From contig NZ_CP015756.1 in assembly GCF_001877035.1 (NCBI RefSeq), forward strand, positions 2,781,001 through 2,845,000: 64,000 nucleotides of DNA, written 5' to 3'. The DNA comes from Clostridium estertheticum subsp. estertheticum. GTDB lineage: Bacteria > Bacillota > Clostridia > Clostridiales > Clostridiaceae. Positions 26,264-35,866 of this stretch are shown here, in pieces (the first letter of the stretch is position 1; each line of letters begins with the position of its first letter). The translations under genes were made by a program, and so were the position numbers. The notes beneath the pieces were generated by a model that was given only the letters and a program-made list of their open reading frames with translations, did not search any database and had not been told where the DNA came from.

Positions 26264-26956
26264 TTACATATTGTTTTTATTTTCTTGTTCCATTTCCATT
26301 AACTCATTGTTTGAATGTCGCTCCGATTTATTTCTAATACTCTTCATGATGAAATAAAATAGTATACCCCAAACAATAGCCATTATAATAACCAAAACCA
26401 AACCAATCGGATGAAAACTATTATTCTTAAATAGTACTTTCCATTCCATAACAACACCATAGAAAATGCTTCCGATTGCTACTCTCACTTTAAATGATTT
26501 TACTCCAGCTACCTCTGCTTTTTTGCTACCCCAAACAAATAAGCCATTTTTTACTATTTTAAAAGTATATATACAAGCAGGGATAATCCAAACTAGAACA
26601 TAAGTAGACGATAAAATCAATTTATCAAATGCGAACATCAAAATAAATTCACCAAAAACATAGATAATAAAACAAATATAAAAACTATGCATTATATAAC
26701 GATTTTGAATCTCATGGATACACTTATCAGAATGTTTAAACAATGGTATCCCAGTAACATAGGTTCTAATAAACAAATATCCACTAGAACCTAGTATTGC
26801 ATTTATTTCTAAAATGTAGTCTGTAATATTTTGTGTTAATAAAAAATATTTAAAAATAACTTGTATTATTGTTAAAATAATAATTAACGGATACAAGCGT
26901 GCACAAATTTCATTGGATTGCTTTACTATACGTTCGTCTTTCAGTTTAGCTTTCAT
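26264..26956 (-). CDS. Multi-pass membrane protein paired with an XRE regulator
   Basis: About 230 residues with roughly six transmembrane helices, ending in a charged tail (NELMEMEQENKNNM). The SNEICARLYPLIII opening and VKNGLFVWGSKK resemble membrane proteins that commonly sit beside small XRE regulators in Firmicutes (DUF6773/DUF3169-like), with unknown function. The frame is open upstream, but GAGGGG precedes the ATG at 26956. I am unsure of the family name. Confidence 0.7.
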   Translation of the reverse strand: MKAKLKDERIVKQSNEICARLYPLIIILTIIQVIFKYFLLTQNITDYILEINAILGSSGYLFIRTYVTGIPLFKHSDKCIHEIQNRYIMHSFYICFIIYVFGEFILMFAFDKLILSSTYVLVWIIPACIYTFKIVKNGLFVWGSKKAEVAGVKSFKVRVAIGSIFYGVVMEWKVLFKNNSFHPIGLVLVIIMAIVWGILFYFIMKSIRNKSERHSNNELMEMEQENKNNM

Positions 26957-26998
26957 AATAAAAACCCCTCTTTTCATTTTCAAATAACTAACATCATA

Positions 26999-27031
26999 CA
27001 ATATATATTTCTATTTGTAAAATATATATTG
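26999..27031. promoter_or_regulatory. Inverted repeat before the membrane protein/XRE operon
   Basis: Perfect 12-bp arms CAATATATATTT and AAATATATATTG around 9 bases, 43 bases above the start at 26956. A candidate operator for the XRE regulator at 26043. Confidence 0.45.
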
Positions 27032-27369
27032 CATTTAGATATATATTTCCTGTCTATACCCATAGACGCAGAACTATTCAGTTTTTCGAATGATTTTGTT
27101 AAAATATTTTTACTCATTAGACAATCAAATAATTAGAACCATTATTATAGTGCTCAACATTCGAATATACCTTATATTTAAAATTTATATCCAAATTTTT
27201 AAGTATTTATATAAAATTTACAGTATAATTAAATAAATACATCACACCGCACTTGTAAAATTCTGTTTTGTATTTTTTAATATATACTAAAAATATAATT
27301 AGGCCATTTTGCATTTTTAGTTTGATACATATGCAAGTGGCCATATGAATAATTGGGGAGGATATAATA
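27032..27369. other. Intergenic stretch before the serine hydrolase gene
   Basis: 338 AT-rich bases with no convincing gene. The last 20 hold the GGGGAGG ribosome site of the gene at 27370. Confidence 0.4.
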
Positions 27370-28530
27370 ATGACAAAAAAAAATATAATAAAGATAACCT
27401 CTTTATTATTTACATTCATAATAATAACAACAGGCTGTGGTAAAAGTACAACCTCCACACTTAATATTCCAAAAACAAATAATAGTGTCAAAACAGATAA
27501 TAGTCCAAAAATAGATACTAGTGTGAAAATAGATGATAGTGAAATTGGATCTAAGATATCTAAATATATAGATTCTTATTCTCCAAATGATAAATTTAGT
27601 GGTAGCATTCTCGTTGCTAAAGATAATAAGGTATTATCAGATAAAGGATATGGAATGGCCGACTATAATAAAAAAATTGTTAATAAACCTAAAACAGCTT
27701 TCGAAATTGCATCCTTAACTAAACAATTTACTGCTACAGCAATTTTAATGTTACAAGAAAAGAAACTTTTAAATGTCCAAGACACAGTTGACAAATATAT
27801 TCCAGATTATCCAGATGGAGATAAAATAAAAATTTATAATTTGCTCACTCACACCTCAGGAATTCCTGATTATAATCAATCTTCTATATCGCCAATAGGC
27901 TGGAAACATACCTATACTCTAAAGGAAAGTGTTAAGCTATTTAAAAATAAGCCACGTCATTTTAAATCAGGAACAAAGTATGAGTACAGTAGTTCAAATT
28001 ATATATTACTTGGATATATAATAGAAAAGGTGTCTGGCATTAACTACGAGGAGTATATAGACAAAAATATATTTAAACCTTTAAAATTAATTGATACCGG
28101 ATTTTTAACTTATAAAGCTATAATAAAAGGCAAAGCAAATGGATATTATCGTCCTAAGAAAACAGACGAATATACAACGTCCTTTGATAAAGAAGGATTA
28201 ATACTACCCTCCGCTGGAGGTATTTATTCAACAGTTGATGATTTATATACATGGTATAATGCACTACTTGATGGAAAATTAATTAAAAAAGAATCATTAA
28301 ATGGAATGATTACACCACATCTACATAGTTATGGATATGGATTAATTATAACTAAAAAGGCTAACGGAAATACAATGATTTGGGATAATGGAAGTACACT
28401 AGGCTATACATCGTATTTAGGAAAGGATATTAATAAAAAGTATGTAATTATTATACTAAGCAATAAATATGCGTATAATGTTATGCCTATAGTTTCAGGA
28501 TTATCCAATATATTAGAAATGAAAAAATAA
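27370..28530 (+). CDS. Serine hydrolase lipoprotein (beta-lactamase class C family)
   Basis: A 386-residue exported protein. The N-terminal hydrophobic segment ends in a lipobox TTGC (Cys23), so it is anchored in the membrane and faces outward. A low-complexity N/K/T/D linker follows (about 25-58). The penicillin-binding fold has S-x-x-K as SLTK (Ser115), YSSSN as the second motif, and WDNGSTLGY near the position of the third. It may act as a carboxypeptidase, D-amino acid esterase or related enzyme; beta-lactam resistance is not implied. GGGGAGG ribosome site. Confidence 0.92.
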   Translation: MTKKNIIKITSLLFTFIIITTGCGKSTTSTLNIPKTNNSVKTDNSPKIDTSVKIDDSEIGSKISKYIDSYSPNDKFSGSILVAKDNKVLSDKGYGMADYNKKIVNKPKTAFEIASLTKQFTATAILMLQEKKLLNVQDTVDKYIPDYPDGDKIKIYNLLTHTSGIPDYNQSSISPIGWKHTYTLKESVKLFKNKPRHFKSGTKYEYSSSNYILLGYIIEKVSGINYEEYIDKNIFKPLKLIDTGFLTYKAIIKGKANGYYRPKKTDEYTTSFDKEGLILPSAGGIYSTVDDLYTWYNALLDGKLIKKESLNGMITPHLHSYGYGLIITKKANGNTMIWDNGSTLGYTSYLGKDINKKYVIIILSNKYAYNVMPIVSGLSNILEMKK

Positions 28531-28726
28531 TTTGTTTTATGCAAAGTTTTTTAATAAAAATATATACATACTACAAGCGAATAATTGCTTAGTAATATGT
28601 ATATCTCACAGACTTGGAGCTACGCGTTTGGTTGAGAGAATTTTGGTATTAAAAGTAAAACACGCTTCATAATTTCAAACAGCAGCTCTGCTTCATTGTA
28701 CTTATGTATATAAATTAAATTTTTTC

Positions 28727-29707
28727 TTACCATTCAATAATAATTCCACCATGGGTAAGTCCACCGCCAAATCCATAAAGTAGTATCTTATCACCTGTTG
28801 CTATTTTACTTTCTTTTAATGCTAGCCAAATAGCTAGTGGAATAGACGCACTTGAAGTATTTCCGAATTCTGTTACGCTAACTAAAGTTTTCTCAATAGG
28901 ATACTCAAGACGTTTGCATATCCCTTCAATCAAACGCAAATTTGCACTGTGAGGTACAAACCACTTAATATCTGAAAGTGAGAGCTGAGAGGTTTCTAAA
29001 AGTGTTTTAATACCATCTACTACATTTTTCATAACGTATCTATATACTTCAGCACCATTTTGAACAATATGATGTTCCTTTATAACAGATGATTCCCCAA
29101 TGTTTTTTGAATGATTGCTACAATAAATACTATCAGCCCCACTACCATTTGTTTCAAAATTTGTAGCAATGAAGGCGCCTTTTCCATCAGTTTTTTCTAA
29201 TAAAAATGCTGATGCCCCGTCACCAAAAAGTATACATGTGTTTCTATCTGTATAATCAATAAGTTTAGATATTGCCTCAGTTGCTACAACTAGAATTTTT
29301 TTATTTTGACCAATTGTAATAAATGCATTTGCTACCGATAATGCGTAGACATATCCTGTGCAAGCTACATTTATATCCATAACACCTGTTTTTCTGATGC
29401 CAAAATGACCCTGAATTAATGAGGCTACATTTGGGACAATGTGGTCGGGGCTAGTTGTTGAGACCACTATCATATCTACATCAGATAAGTCAGCCCCGTA
29501 AACTTCAATTAAATTTTCAACAGCCTTGATAGCTAAATTGCTTGCATTTTCAGTTTCACTACTAATGTGTCTTTTTATTATACCTGTGCGTCTAATAATC
29601 CATTCATCGCTTGTATCTACCAACTTCTGCAAATCATAATTGGTAAGAATATCTTTTGGAACATACCCTCCGACTCCAGTTATTTTTGTTTCTGATTTAA
29701 TTATCAC
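28727..29707 (-). CDS. fabH: Beta-ketoacyl-ACP synthase III
   Basis: A 326-residue FabH-like condensing enzyme that joins acetyl-CoA (or another acyl-CoA) to malonyl-ACP. The catalytic Cys is in INVACTGYVYAL, the His in WFVPHSANLRLI, and the Asn in VTEFGNTSSASIP. The N-terminal DEWIIRRTGI is typical. Starts at GTG with GGAGGT 6 bases before. It stands alone rather than in the clostridial fab cluster, so it may be a second copy with its own acyl preference. Confidence 0.93.
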   Translation of the reverse strand: MIIKSETKITGVGGYVPKDILTNYDLQKLVDTSDEWIIRRTGIIKRHISSETENASNLAIKAVENLIEVYGADLSDVDMIVVSTTSPDHIVPNVASLIQGHFGIRKTGVMDINVACTGYVYALSVANAFITIGQNKKILVVATEAISKLIDYTDRNTCILFGDGASAFLLEKTDGKGAFIATNFETNGSGADSIYCSNHSKNIGESSVIKEHHIVQNGAEVYRYVMKNVVDGIKTLLETSQLSLSDIKWFVPHSANLRLIEGICKRLEYPIEKTLVSVTEFGNTSSASIPLAIWLALKESKIATGDKILLYGFGGGLTHGGIIIEW

Positions 29708-29811
29708 ACCGTTACCTCCTGTTAATTAAAATAGTATCTATTCTATTTGCCATTCTATTCACTATTTTCATTTCCAACTTTACCTATGAAGAAGCAGAAA
29801 AAAATCAAATA

Positions 29812-30156
29812 TTATAAATTATTCGTTTTTTTTCTGCTTCCATCCATATTAAATAGTTTTATCAAATGTATTTCCTCAACAGCTAAAATAGCTACAGCAC
29901 TTAATATTAGTAATAATAGTTGAATCTTTTCTTTATTAATCGTCATTGGCTGAATTATTGACCAAATTCCAAAAATACCATTAATAGCTCCAAATATCAT
30001 TAAAATAAATCCACTATGTTTCTGTGCTGCATTCCAGGTATCCTGATTCTTCATTGCTAAAAGTGATTTATACCCCATCACATTATTCCTACTCGGTGGA
30101 TACTTCATTAATATAAAACCGAATACGATAAACAATGTTCCTACCACTAAACTCAT
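29812..30156 (-). CDS. SdpI-family membrane protein
   Basis: A 114-residue protein with three likely transmembrane helices. KYPPSRNNVMGYKSLLAMKN followed by TWNAAQKHSGFILMIFG is the SdpI/YhfL signature (N-G-Y-R...S...W...A). SdpI in B. subtilis gives immunity to the SdpC toxin and senses it; most stand-alone members are uncharacterised. GAGGGGG ribosome site. Confidence 0.88.
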   Translation of the reverse strand: MSLVVGTLFIVFGFILMKYPPSRNNVMGYKSLLAMKNQDTWNAAQKHSGFILMIFGAINGIFGIWSIIQPMTINKEKIQLLLLILSAVAILAVEEIHLIKLFNMDGSRKKTNNL

Positions 30157-30234
30157 ATTTCTATCCCCCTCTATGCAAATTCATACGTCTACACTCGATC
30201 AAACCATCCCACAAGTTTTTGGAAAGCACACAAA

Positions 30235-30720
30235 TTAAAAACTTATTTTTTTAAATGTACCCTTATCTATTTGTAATTCAATATTTATATCTGCTTTTTC
30301 ATAACCTACTACTTTTATACGGTTGTTACCTTTCTTAATTGGTACAGTTAATACTGTTTCTCCCTTTATAGTAGCTTTAGCTGTATTTTCTACAAGATTA
30401 ACAACTTTATTGTCAGGAGATATTAAAACAATTTTTGCCTTTCCACCATTTATTGATAAGGTATATGGAACTTGTAAATCAAAATCTGTACTACTTTCAT
30501 ATGCCCAAATAGTTCCACTTCCACTTAATTTCAACTTTCCTTTATATATTCCTGACTCTATTGTTTCCTCGCTTTCATCTAATCCAAAAGTGTCAGATAC
30601 ATTAGCTATTTTACTATCGTCATTATAAATTTTACTCATAGTATTATTACCACATCCAATAAATAAGCTAATCATAATAATTGTCATGGTTAGTAATACT
30701 ATTCCTTTTTTAGAAGCCAT
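30235..30720 (-). CDS. Exported lipoprotein, unrecognised
   Basis: About 161 residues. The signal peptide ends in a lipobox (LFIGCGNN), then about 140 residues of beta-rich extracellular domain (KLKLSGSGTIWAYESSTDFD, TVPIKKGNNRIKVVGYEKAD). The start at 30720 has GGGAG 7 bases before; in-frame upstream ATGs exist but would spoil the signal peptide. No family is recognised. Confidence 0.75.
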   Translation of the reverse strand: MASKKGIVLLTMTIIMISLFIGCGNNTMSKIYNDDSKIANVSDTFGLDESEETIESGIYKGKLKLSGSGTIWAYESSTDFDLQVPYTLSINGGKAKIVLISPDNKVVNLVENTAKATIKGETVLTVPIKKGNNRIKVVGYEKADINIELQIDKGTFKKISF

Positions 30721-30883
30721 TCTCATTCTCCCTTCACTTAATTTAATAATATTCATCATTTTTATCATATGCAATACTCTCCTTCAAATTGATAACCATC
30801 TTTACCAATTTGAAAAATTAATTTTATAATTCCCACTTATAAATATTATGTAAATTTAACACGTTACCGTTAATGATACCCTC

Positions 30884-30929
30884 TCTTTACATAATTCAAC
30901 AAACATTCATAATTTTCCTCTATATTTTG
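30884..30929. repeat. Dispersed 46-bp repeat, copy 2
   Basis: Matches 17164-17209 at 43 of 46 bases. It lies about 165 bases above the start of the lipoprotein gene at 30235, same relative orientation as copy 1 to its gene. Confidence 0.7.
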
Positions 30930-31133
30930 GTAAAAAAAATAGAATCTCCATGGATCATATATGAAATACTAATTAAGTCTATAAATTTATTGTTTTTTAT
31001 GTATATTCCTAATAACATTATAGAAAAACAACTAAATAATCTAATGCTTAGAACTAACTAGAATGGATTTGTTTAAAAGTAAAAGATTTTATTTTTTAGG
31101 TTATTGTTGAATCAATATTATTGTTATTTAAAT

Positions 31134-31180
31134 AAGATAGGGCACATATTGGAATTAGTTTCCATAATGTGCCCTATCTT
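31134..31180 (-). terminator. Strong hairpin after the exported repeat protein gene
   Basis: 20-base arms starting AAGATAGGGCACAT and ending ATGTGCCCTATCTT, with a small internal mismatch and a 7-base loop. Located about 80 bases past the stop at 31262. Confidence 0.7.
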
Positions 31181-31261
31181 TTCATATTTTATATCCAAAC
31201 TGGTTTTAAATTCATCTACTAAATAATACAGTATCTTCAATAATTGTTTAGTTATATTGTA

Positions 31262-32557
31262 TTATTTTAAATTCAATGTAGCACTTGTTGAAGTCCCAGT
31301 AATTGAATCACTACCGGTTATTACTGCTGATTTAAGAGTACTAAAATTAGTACCTTTGTTGGCTGTCATTGTAATTATACCACCCTTGGATACAATTGTA
31401 CCAGCTTCACTTTTGAAGGTTACACTATCACTAAGAGGTGAATCTGTAATGTCAAATCCATATTGATTAAATACCTTATATGTTGCATAACCAATTCCTA
31501 TTGAAGGAGCAATTCCCATTTTATCTGAAGTTATAGTAATCTTACTTACCTTGGGACTTTCAACTGCAGCCTCGGATGTAAACAGCACTGAGTCTGACTT
31601 TACGCCAGTTATTTTATCTTTTAATAAAATATTAATTGTTTTATTAACATCAGCAGCAGAATTATACGTTATTGTACCAGTTGATGTTTTTGGATCTAAG
31701 ATTACTGTTGAGCTTACAGATGCAATCGCTTCTATTTGACTAGCTGGAATTTTTTTAGTAATATCATACCCGTATATATTTTTAACTTTATATTGGAATG
31801 TAGTTGTGTTTGGTCCAGTCTTTGTTAAATTAGCATTATTTTGAATTTTATAAGGAATTGTCATTACGTCAGGTGCTACAATGCTAATATCTGATATACC
31901 TAAAACATCTTCCGCTTTAGCATCACCTAAAGATAAGGTTGATTTTGCATATGCTCCATTAGATGCCAATAAGTCTATTGTAACAAATTGGTCAGTATCA
32001 GAGAAGTCATATGTTATTGTACCGGTTCCTGTTAGTGGATCTAAAATTATTGAACCACGCGCGGAATTTATATAGAAATTTTTCATCATCATCTCATAAG
32101 CTGGGACTGTCCTAGTAATATCCTTACCAGCTTTGTCTAATATTTTATACTTAAATGTAGCTTTATTTGCTGCTGTTCTTGTTAATTTAGTTGAGATCAA
32201 ATCAATTTTACCTACTGATGAAGTTAATGTATCTCCAATTACTTGACCATTATTATATTTAATAGTTGAAATATCTACATACTCTTTATTCACTTTTGTC
32301 CCATCACTATTTTTTATCCAACCGCTATCGTCTGTTTTTATAAAAATATCACCTTTGTTTTTAGCTACTAAGTCACTAATTTGATTTGCATTTGTTGGAT
32401 TATTTACAAAATCTAGTGTATACATACTATCTCCTATTACCACAGAATAATCTAGAACATCGGCAAAGCTACCTACTCCCATTGCCATTACTGGTTTTGA
32501 CAGCGTAACTATCAATAACACAAACCCCATTGTCATCATTTTTTTAATATTTTTCAT
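31262..32557 (-). CDS. Exported repeat-containing surface protein
   Basis: A 431-residue protein with a signal peptide (MKNIKKMMTMGFVLLIV, cleaved near PVMA-MG). About 75 residues at the start hold SVVIGDSMYTLDF, then two to three Ig-like repeats of about 90 residues. Each has a K-Y-K-(V/I)...G-(Y/K)-D-I-T segment followed by ILDPxTxTGTITY; the third is less regular. No sortase, SLH or choline-binding anchor is visible. Likely an extracellular or loosely wall-bound protein of unknown role. GGAGGG ribosome site. Confidence 0.8.
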   Translation of the reverse strand: MKNIKKMMTMGFVLLIVTLSKPVMAMGVGSFADVLDYSVVIGDSMYTLDFVNNPTNANQISDLVAKNKGDIFIKTDDSGWIKNSDGTKVNKEYVDISTIKYNNGQVIGDTLTSSVGKIDLISTKLTRTAANKATFKYKILDKAGKDITRTVPAYEMMMKNFYINSARGSIILDPLTGTGTITYDFSDTDQFVTIDLLASNGAYAKSTLSLGDAKAEDVLGISDISIVAPDVMTIPYKIQNNANLTKTGPNTTTFQYKVKNIYGYDITKKIPASQIEAIASVSSTVILDPKTSTGTITYNSAADVNKTINILLKDKITGVKSDSVLFTSEAAVESPKVSKITITSDKMGIAPSIGIGYATYKVFNQYGFDITDSPLSDSVTFKSEAGTIVSKGGIITMTANKGTNFSTLKSAVITGSDSITGTSTSATLNLK

Positions 32558-32716
32558 TAATAAAACCCTCCTGTTTTTTATATATCTTTATGCCTTCGAA
32601 TAAAGACACAATGAAAGCTATAAAAATATAAATTTAACAACAGCTTAGCGCCTCGTTATTGTTAATAGTTACATAATAACACATTTTATGTTAAAATAAT
32701 TCATTTCTGAATATTT

Positions 32717-32848
32717 TTATTTACTACTTTTTCCAAATTCAAAAACTTCATGTAATTTCTCTGCATAATCCATAGAACCCTTCTTTTCCATTCCAGCGAT
32801 AGTGATAATTCCTTTATCTTCCCATTTCAAATAGCTATTTAAATTCAG
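32717..32848 (-). pseudogene. C-terminal remnant of a flavodoxin-fold FMN reductase-like gene
   Basis: A 43-codon open stretch without a start (pieces SYLKWEDKGIITIAGMEKKG and YAEKLHEVFEFGK) reads like the end of iron-sulfur flavoprotein/NADPH-dependent FMN reductases (L-G-W-x-x-x-G...V-x-G...K-G...A-x-x-L-G-K). It lies in another frame just past the stop of the gene at 32835. The family link is from memory and uncertain. Confidence 0.4.
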
Positions 32849-33485
32849 TTATAATACCTTTTACTGTGCTATTATAATCATCACTATCTACAAGATTAAT
32901 ATCCCTATTTAGCTTTATATGTAGCTTTTTACCATTAGTAAAAATAATGGTACCTTCTGATGTGCATATATCTATATTCGCAACTTGCACACCACCTTCA
33001 ATTTGAAAAACATTGTCTGAGATTGTATCTCTATTTTCAGTAGATACTGAAATATATCGATCTTCACCTATATTTCCTTCTGCTAATAAATAAATTATTC
33101 CTAATTCACATTTAACTGCAACATAATTTTCATTATTAACATATACTTCTAAGCAATTACCTAACCCATCTATTTCCCATTCTTTTAGGTTATGTTTATG
33201 TATTGTAACAAGTTTGTCACTTGAATACATTTTTCTTGTTAAGCTGTGATTAAATAGGTATTTAAATATAACTATTTCCTTTGAGGATAAATCCCTACTT
33301 ATCATTTTTTCTATATTCTCAAGTTCTTTTGTTAAGTCTTCATTTGATGAAAGTTCAACCTTAAACTGTTCTTTCGTCTCTGTTGGATATTTTTCTTTGC
33401 ATTCTTTAATATGATTGCCTACCATGTTTTCTAATAAAGCATTTAGAGCACCATTAAAATCATTCTTTAATAATATCATTTCCAT
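32835..33485 (-). CDS. Unrecognised protein of a two-gene pair
   Basis: About 216 residues, soluble, no signal peptide. The N-terminal half is helical and charged (HIKECKEKYPTETKEQFKVE). The C-terminal half looks beta-rich (EVYVNNENYVAVKCELGIIY, GGVQVANIDICTSEGTIIFT). The ATG at 33485 has AAGGGG 8 bases upstream. It follows the gene at 33501 with a 15-base gap, so the two are co-transcribed. No family recognised. Confidence 0.65.
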   Translation of the reverse strand: MEMILLKNDFNGALNALLENMVGNHIKECKEKYPTETKEQFKVELSSNEDLTKELENIEKMISRDLSSKEIVIFKYLFNHSLTRKMYSSDKLVTIHKHNLKEWEIDGLGNCLEVYVNNENYVAVKCELGIIYLLAEGNIGEDRYISVSTENRDTISDNVFQIEGGVQVANIDICTSEGTIIFTNGKKLHIKLNRDINLVDSDDYNSTVKGIITEFK

Positions 33486-33500
33486 TTTCAAAACCCCTTT

Positions 33501-34766
33501 TTAATTTGATTTCTTCATGATTTCTTTAATTTCTTTATTATCTGAAATCATAAGTTCGAAAATATCAGTGTTTCTCTTTATAATAGATGATACATTTTCA
33601 TAGATCTGCTTTTCTATATATTCCTCTGCTGAATTATCTCCATCTATCAGGCTATATATATATTCAAGCGTTTTATCTAAAAATGCGTATATGTCTTTTA
33701 GTAAATTAATGTCTTTAGTTTTATAACTTTCTAAACAAAAGGATACCGATTCCCTTATTAGTGAAACAGTACCACTACTTATTGTAGCTCCAGTTTCTAA
33801 TATTAATAAATTCAATTCAATTTTCTTTAATTTCAGCAATATATCATCACTAAAGGAAACCATTAAATTTAGCGATTCTTTATCTAATTTCTTACTTGTA
33901 GGTATAGTTTTAATCAGACTTTCAAATGAATTGTTTTTTAAATATAAGTATGATGACACCCCTGTTATTAAATATATTATACTGATTACTAAACTTAACA
34001 AGCCATTTCCAAATATTGAAGAAATTACTGTTATACCGAATCCACTAATAAAAAATACTGAAAGTTTATTAAATTTATTTTTTATTTTATTGATTTCAAA
34101 CATCAAAGTATTAGTAGTATTTTCTACTTTATTTGGTCTTAAGATTTTTATAAGCTCCTTGAATTTTTCTATCTCTAGATTATTCGAATTTTTTATATTT
34201 CGTAGCCTTTCTTTTTCATCTAAAGAATTTTGGATATCCCTTTTTTTAGCATTTTCAACTTCTAATTGTTGATCTAATAACTTTTGGGCCTCTTTTTTTC
34301 TCTTATCATCAATTTGTAATAATTCTTCTTTTTTCACTTTTTTAAAATCATAAAGTTCCTCTTTAGTCATTTTAAGATACTTATCTTCTGTTACAAATAA
34401 AGAAGCATAATATGTCATTAGTTTGTTTGAATCATTAAATATAGTATAAATAGGTTCTTCTTTTTCTTCATTCATCTTAAAGACAGAATATACTTCACCT
34501 TCTACTAAATCATCTATATCTAAAACACCTATATACACTACATCTTTTATAGATTGCATTAACCTATGCGTTGGATAAAAAATTTGATCAGGCACAACTA
34601 TTTCAACTCCACCTTTTTCATTTATAACCCTATAGCAAGGTAATGTATTAAAGTCATATTCATATGTATATTCAGTTGTTGTATCAAGTACAATATATTC
34701 TTTTTCTTTTATAAATTCAGCTTTTTCTGTACGACATGTTTTTAATTCTAAATATTCTCTTTTCAT
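33501..34766 (-). CDS. Unrecognised coiled-coil membrane protein of a two-gene pair
   Basis: About 421 residues in four parts. Residues 1-125 form a beta-rich soluble domain. About 130-205 is a highly charged coiled coil (KKVKKEELLQIDDKRKKEAQ). About 225-285 has two transmembrane helices with almost no loop. Then comes a helical C-terminal domain of about 135 residues. GGAGG lies 7 bases before the ATG at 34766. Long helices on both sides of a hairpin membrane anchor suggest a scaffold or sensor. No family recognised. Confidence 0.65.
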   Translation of the reverse strand: MKREYLELKTCRTEKAEFIKEKEYIVLDTTTEYTYEYDFNTLPCYRVINEKGGVEIVVPDQIFYPTHRLMQSIKDVVYIGVLDIDDLVEGEVYSVFKMNEEKEEPIYTIFNDSNKLMTYYASLFVTEDKYLKMTKEELYDFKKVKKEELLQIDDKRKKEAQKLLDQQLEVENAKKRDIQNSLDEKERLRNIKNSNNLEIEKFKELIKILRPNKVENTTNTLMFEINKIKNKFNKLSVFFISGFGITVISSIFGNGLLSLVISIIYLITGVSSYLYLKNNSFESLIKTIPTSKKLDKESLNLMVSFSDDILLKLKKIELNLLILETGATISSGTVSLIRESVSFCLESYKTKDINLLKDIYAFLDKTLEYIYSLIDGDNSAEEYIEKQIYENVSSIIKRNTDIFELMISDNKEIKEIMKKSN

Positions 34767-34932
34767 AAATAATACCTCCTTCAAAAGGAAAACTAATTCA
34801 TTCTATTATACTTGTTAAAATCACTATTAGTGCAATATTTTTAATATTTAAGATTATTATTTCTATTTATAACATTTATTTACATAATCTAACATACAAC
34901 AATAATTAACCTTTTATATTTTAACGACATAT

Positions 34933-34960
34933 TAAAAACCCCGAGCTATTAGTCTCGGAG
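34933..34960 (-). terminator. Rho-independent terminator of the L,D-transpeptidase gene
   Basis: Stem CTCCGAG/CTCGGGG (34939-34945, 34954-34960) with an 8-base loop, followed on the minus strand by TTTTTAAT, 19 bases past the stop. Confidence 0.85.
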
Positions 34961-34978
34961 TGTATTAATAATAAATAT

Positions 34979-35866
34979 TTATTTTACGTGAATTGTAGAT
35001 CCTATAGGTATATTATCATAAATATATTTTGCGTTTTCAAGGGCGAGCCTTATGCATCCATGTGATTCAACTGCCCCTAAATTACCATCTATCACGTTTC
35101 CGCTCTTGTCATATAAAATACTATGGAATAAATAATTACCGCTAATTTGAGTAAAATACTTGCAATAAACAGGTGCAGCGTCCGTACCTGATTTGAAATT
35201 TAGTCCCTTAATACCAACGCGGAAATACCCAGTTACAGTTGGAGTTTCAGCTTTGCCAGAACCACAAGAAAAGGTATTAATTAATTTCCAATTATGCATT
35301 GAGCCATAAAAAACATAAACTCTTTGCTGCGATAGATCTACTAAAATATAATTATTCGTAGAACTTGTATTCTCACCACTATTTAATTTACTTTCATAAG
35401 TCGATTTTACATCAACATCATTTACGCTTAGTAGCGATTGAGTGGCTGGCTTGTACATGTTGTCCTTTGTAGGCGTTTTGTACAGAACATCTATTGTTTC
35501 AGCAGTTGCCTTACCACTAGTTATAAGATTATGTCTTTGTTGAAAATCCATAACTGCGTAGATTACACCTTCACCATAATCACCATCCAAAACAACATTA
35601 TAACCGTATTTTTTTAGCCTAGTTTGTATCCTTATAACATCTTCCCCCTTATCAGATGCTTTTATTATAGATTTATCTGGTCTCTCACTATCGAGTTCAG
35701 CTTTAGTTTTAGTTTTATGAACAGTCTTGCTCTTACTACTTGATACTGTTAAAGAATTTTTTTTAATAATATCATTGGACTTTACTTTATAACCAATGCT
35801 AGCTCCAATTACCATCATACCAATAATTCCTAAAATAACAGTTTTTTTATTTCTCATACTTCTCAT
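34979..35866 (-). CDS. L,D-transpeptidase with peptidoglycan-binding domain
   Basis: About 295 residues. An N-terminal membrane anchor (VILGIIGMMVIGASIGY) precedes a peptidoglycan-binding helical domain (GEDVIRIQTRLKKYGYNVVL with DGDYGEGVIYAVMDFQQRH). A YkuD catalytic domain follows (ILVDLSQQRVYVFYG, then HSILYDKSG and SHGCIRLALENAKYIYDNIP with the catalytic Cys and His). It forms 3-3 peptide cross-links in the wall. The ATG at 35866 follows GGTGGGAG by 8 bases; an upstream GTG is less likely. Confidence 0.95.
   Translation of the reverse strand: MRSMRNKKTVILGIIGMMVIGASIGYKVKSNDIIKKNSLTVSSSKSKTVHKTKTKAELDSERPDKSIIKASDKGEDVIRIQTRLKKYGYNVVLDGDYGEGVIYAVMDFQQRHNLITSGKATAETIDVLYKTPTKDNMYKPATQSLLSVNDVDVKSTYESKLNSGENTSSTNNYILVDLSQQRVYVFYGSMHNWKLINTFSCGSGKAETPTVTGYFRVGIKGLNFKSGTDAAPVYCKYFTQISGNYLFHSILYDKSGNVIDGNLGAVESHGCIRLALENAKYIYDNIPIGSTIHVK

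Larger units (their letters stand above)
30721..31261. other. Intergenic region with one repeat copy and one hairpin
   Basis: 541 bases. It contains repeat copy 2 (30884-30929) and the hairpin at 31134-31180. A 62-codon frame at 30873 on the plus strand has no ribosome site and overlaps the repeat; I do not call it. The rest is featureless. Confidence 0.45.

Noticed and set aside
30873-31061. 62-codon hydrophobic plus-strand frame
   Set aside because: No ribosome site, overlaps the 46-bp repeat, and AT-rich DNA readily gives such frames.
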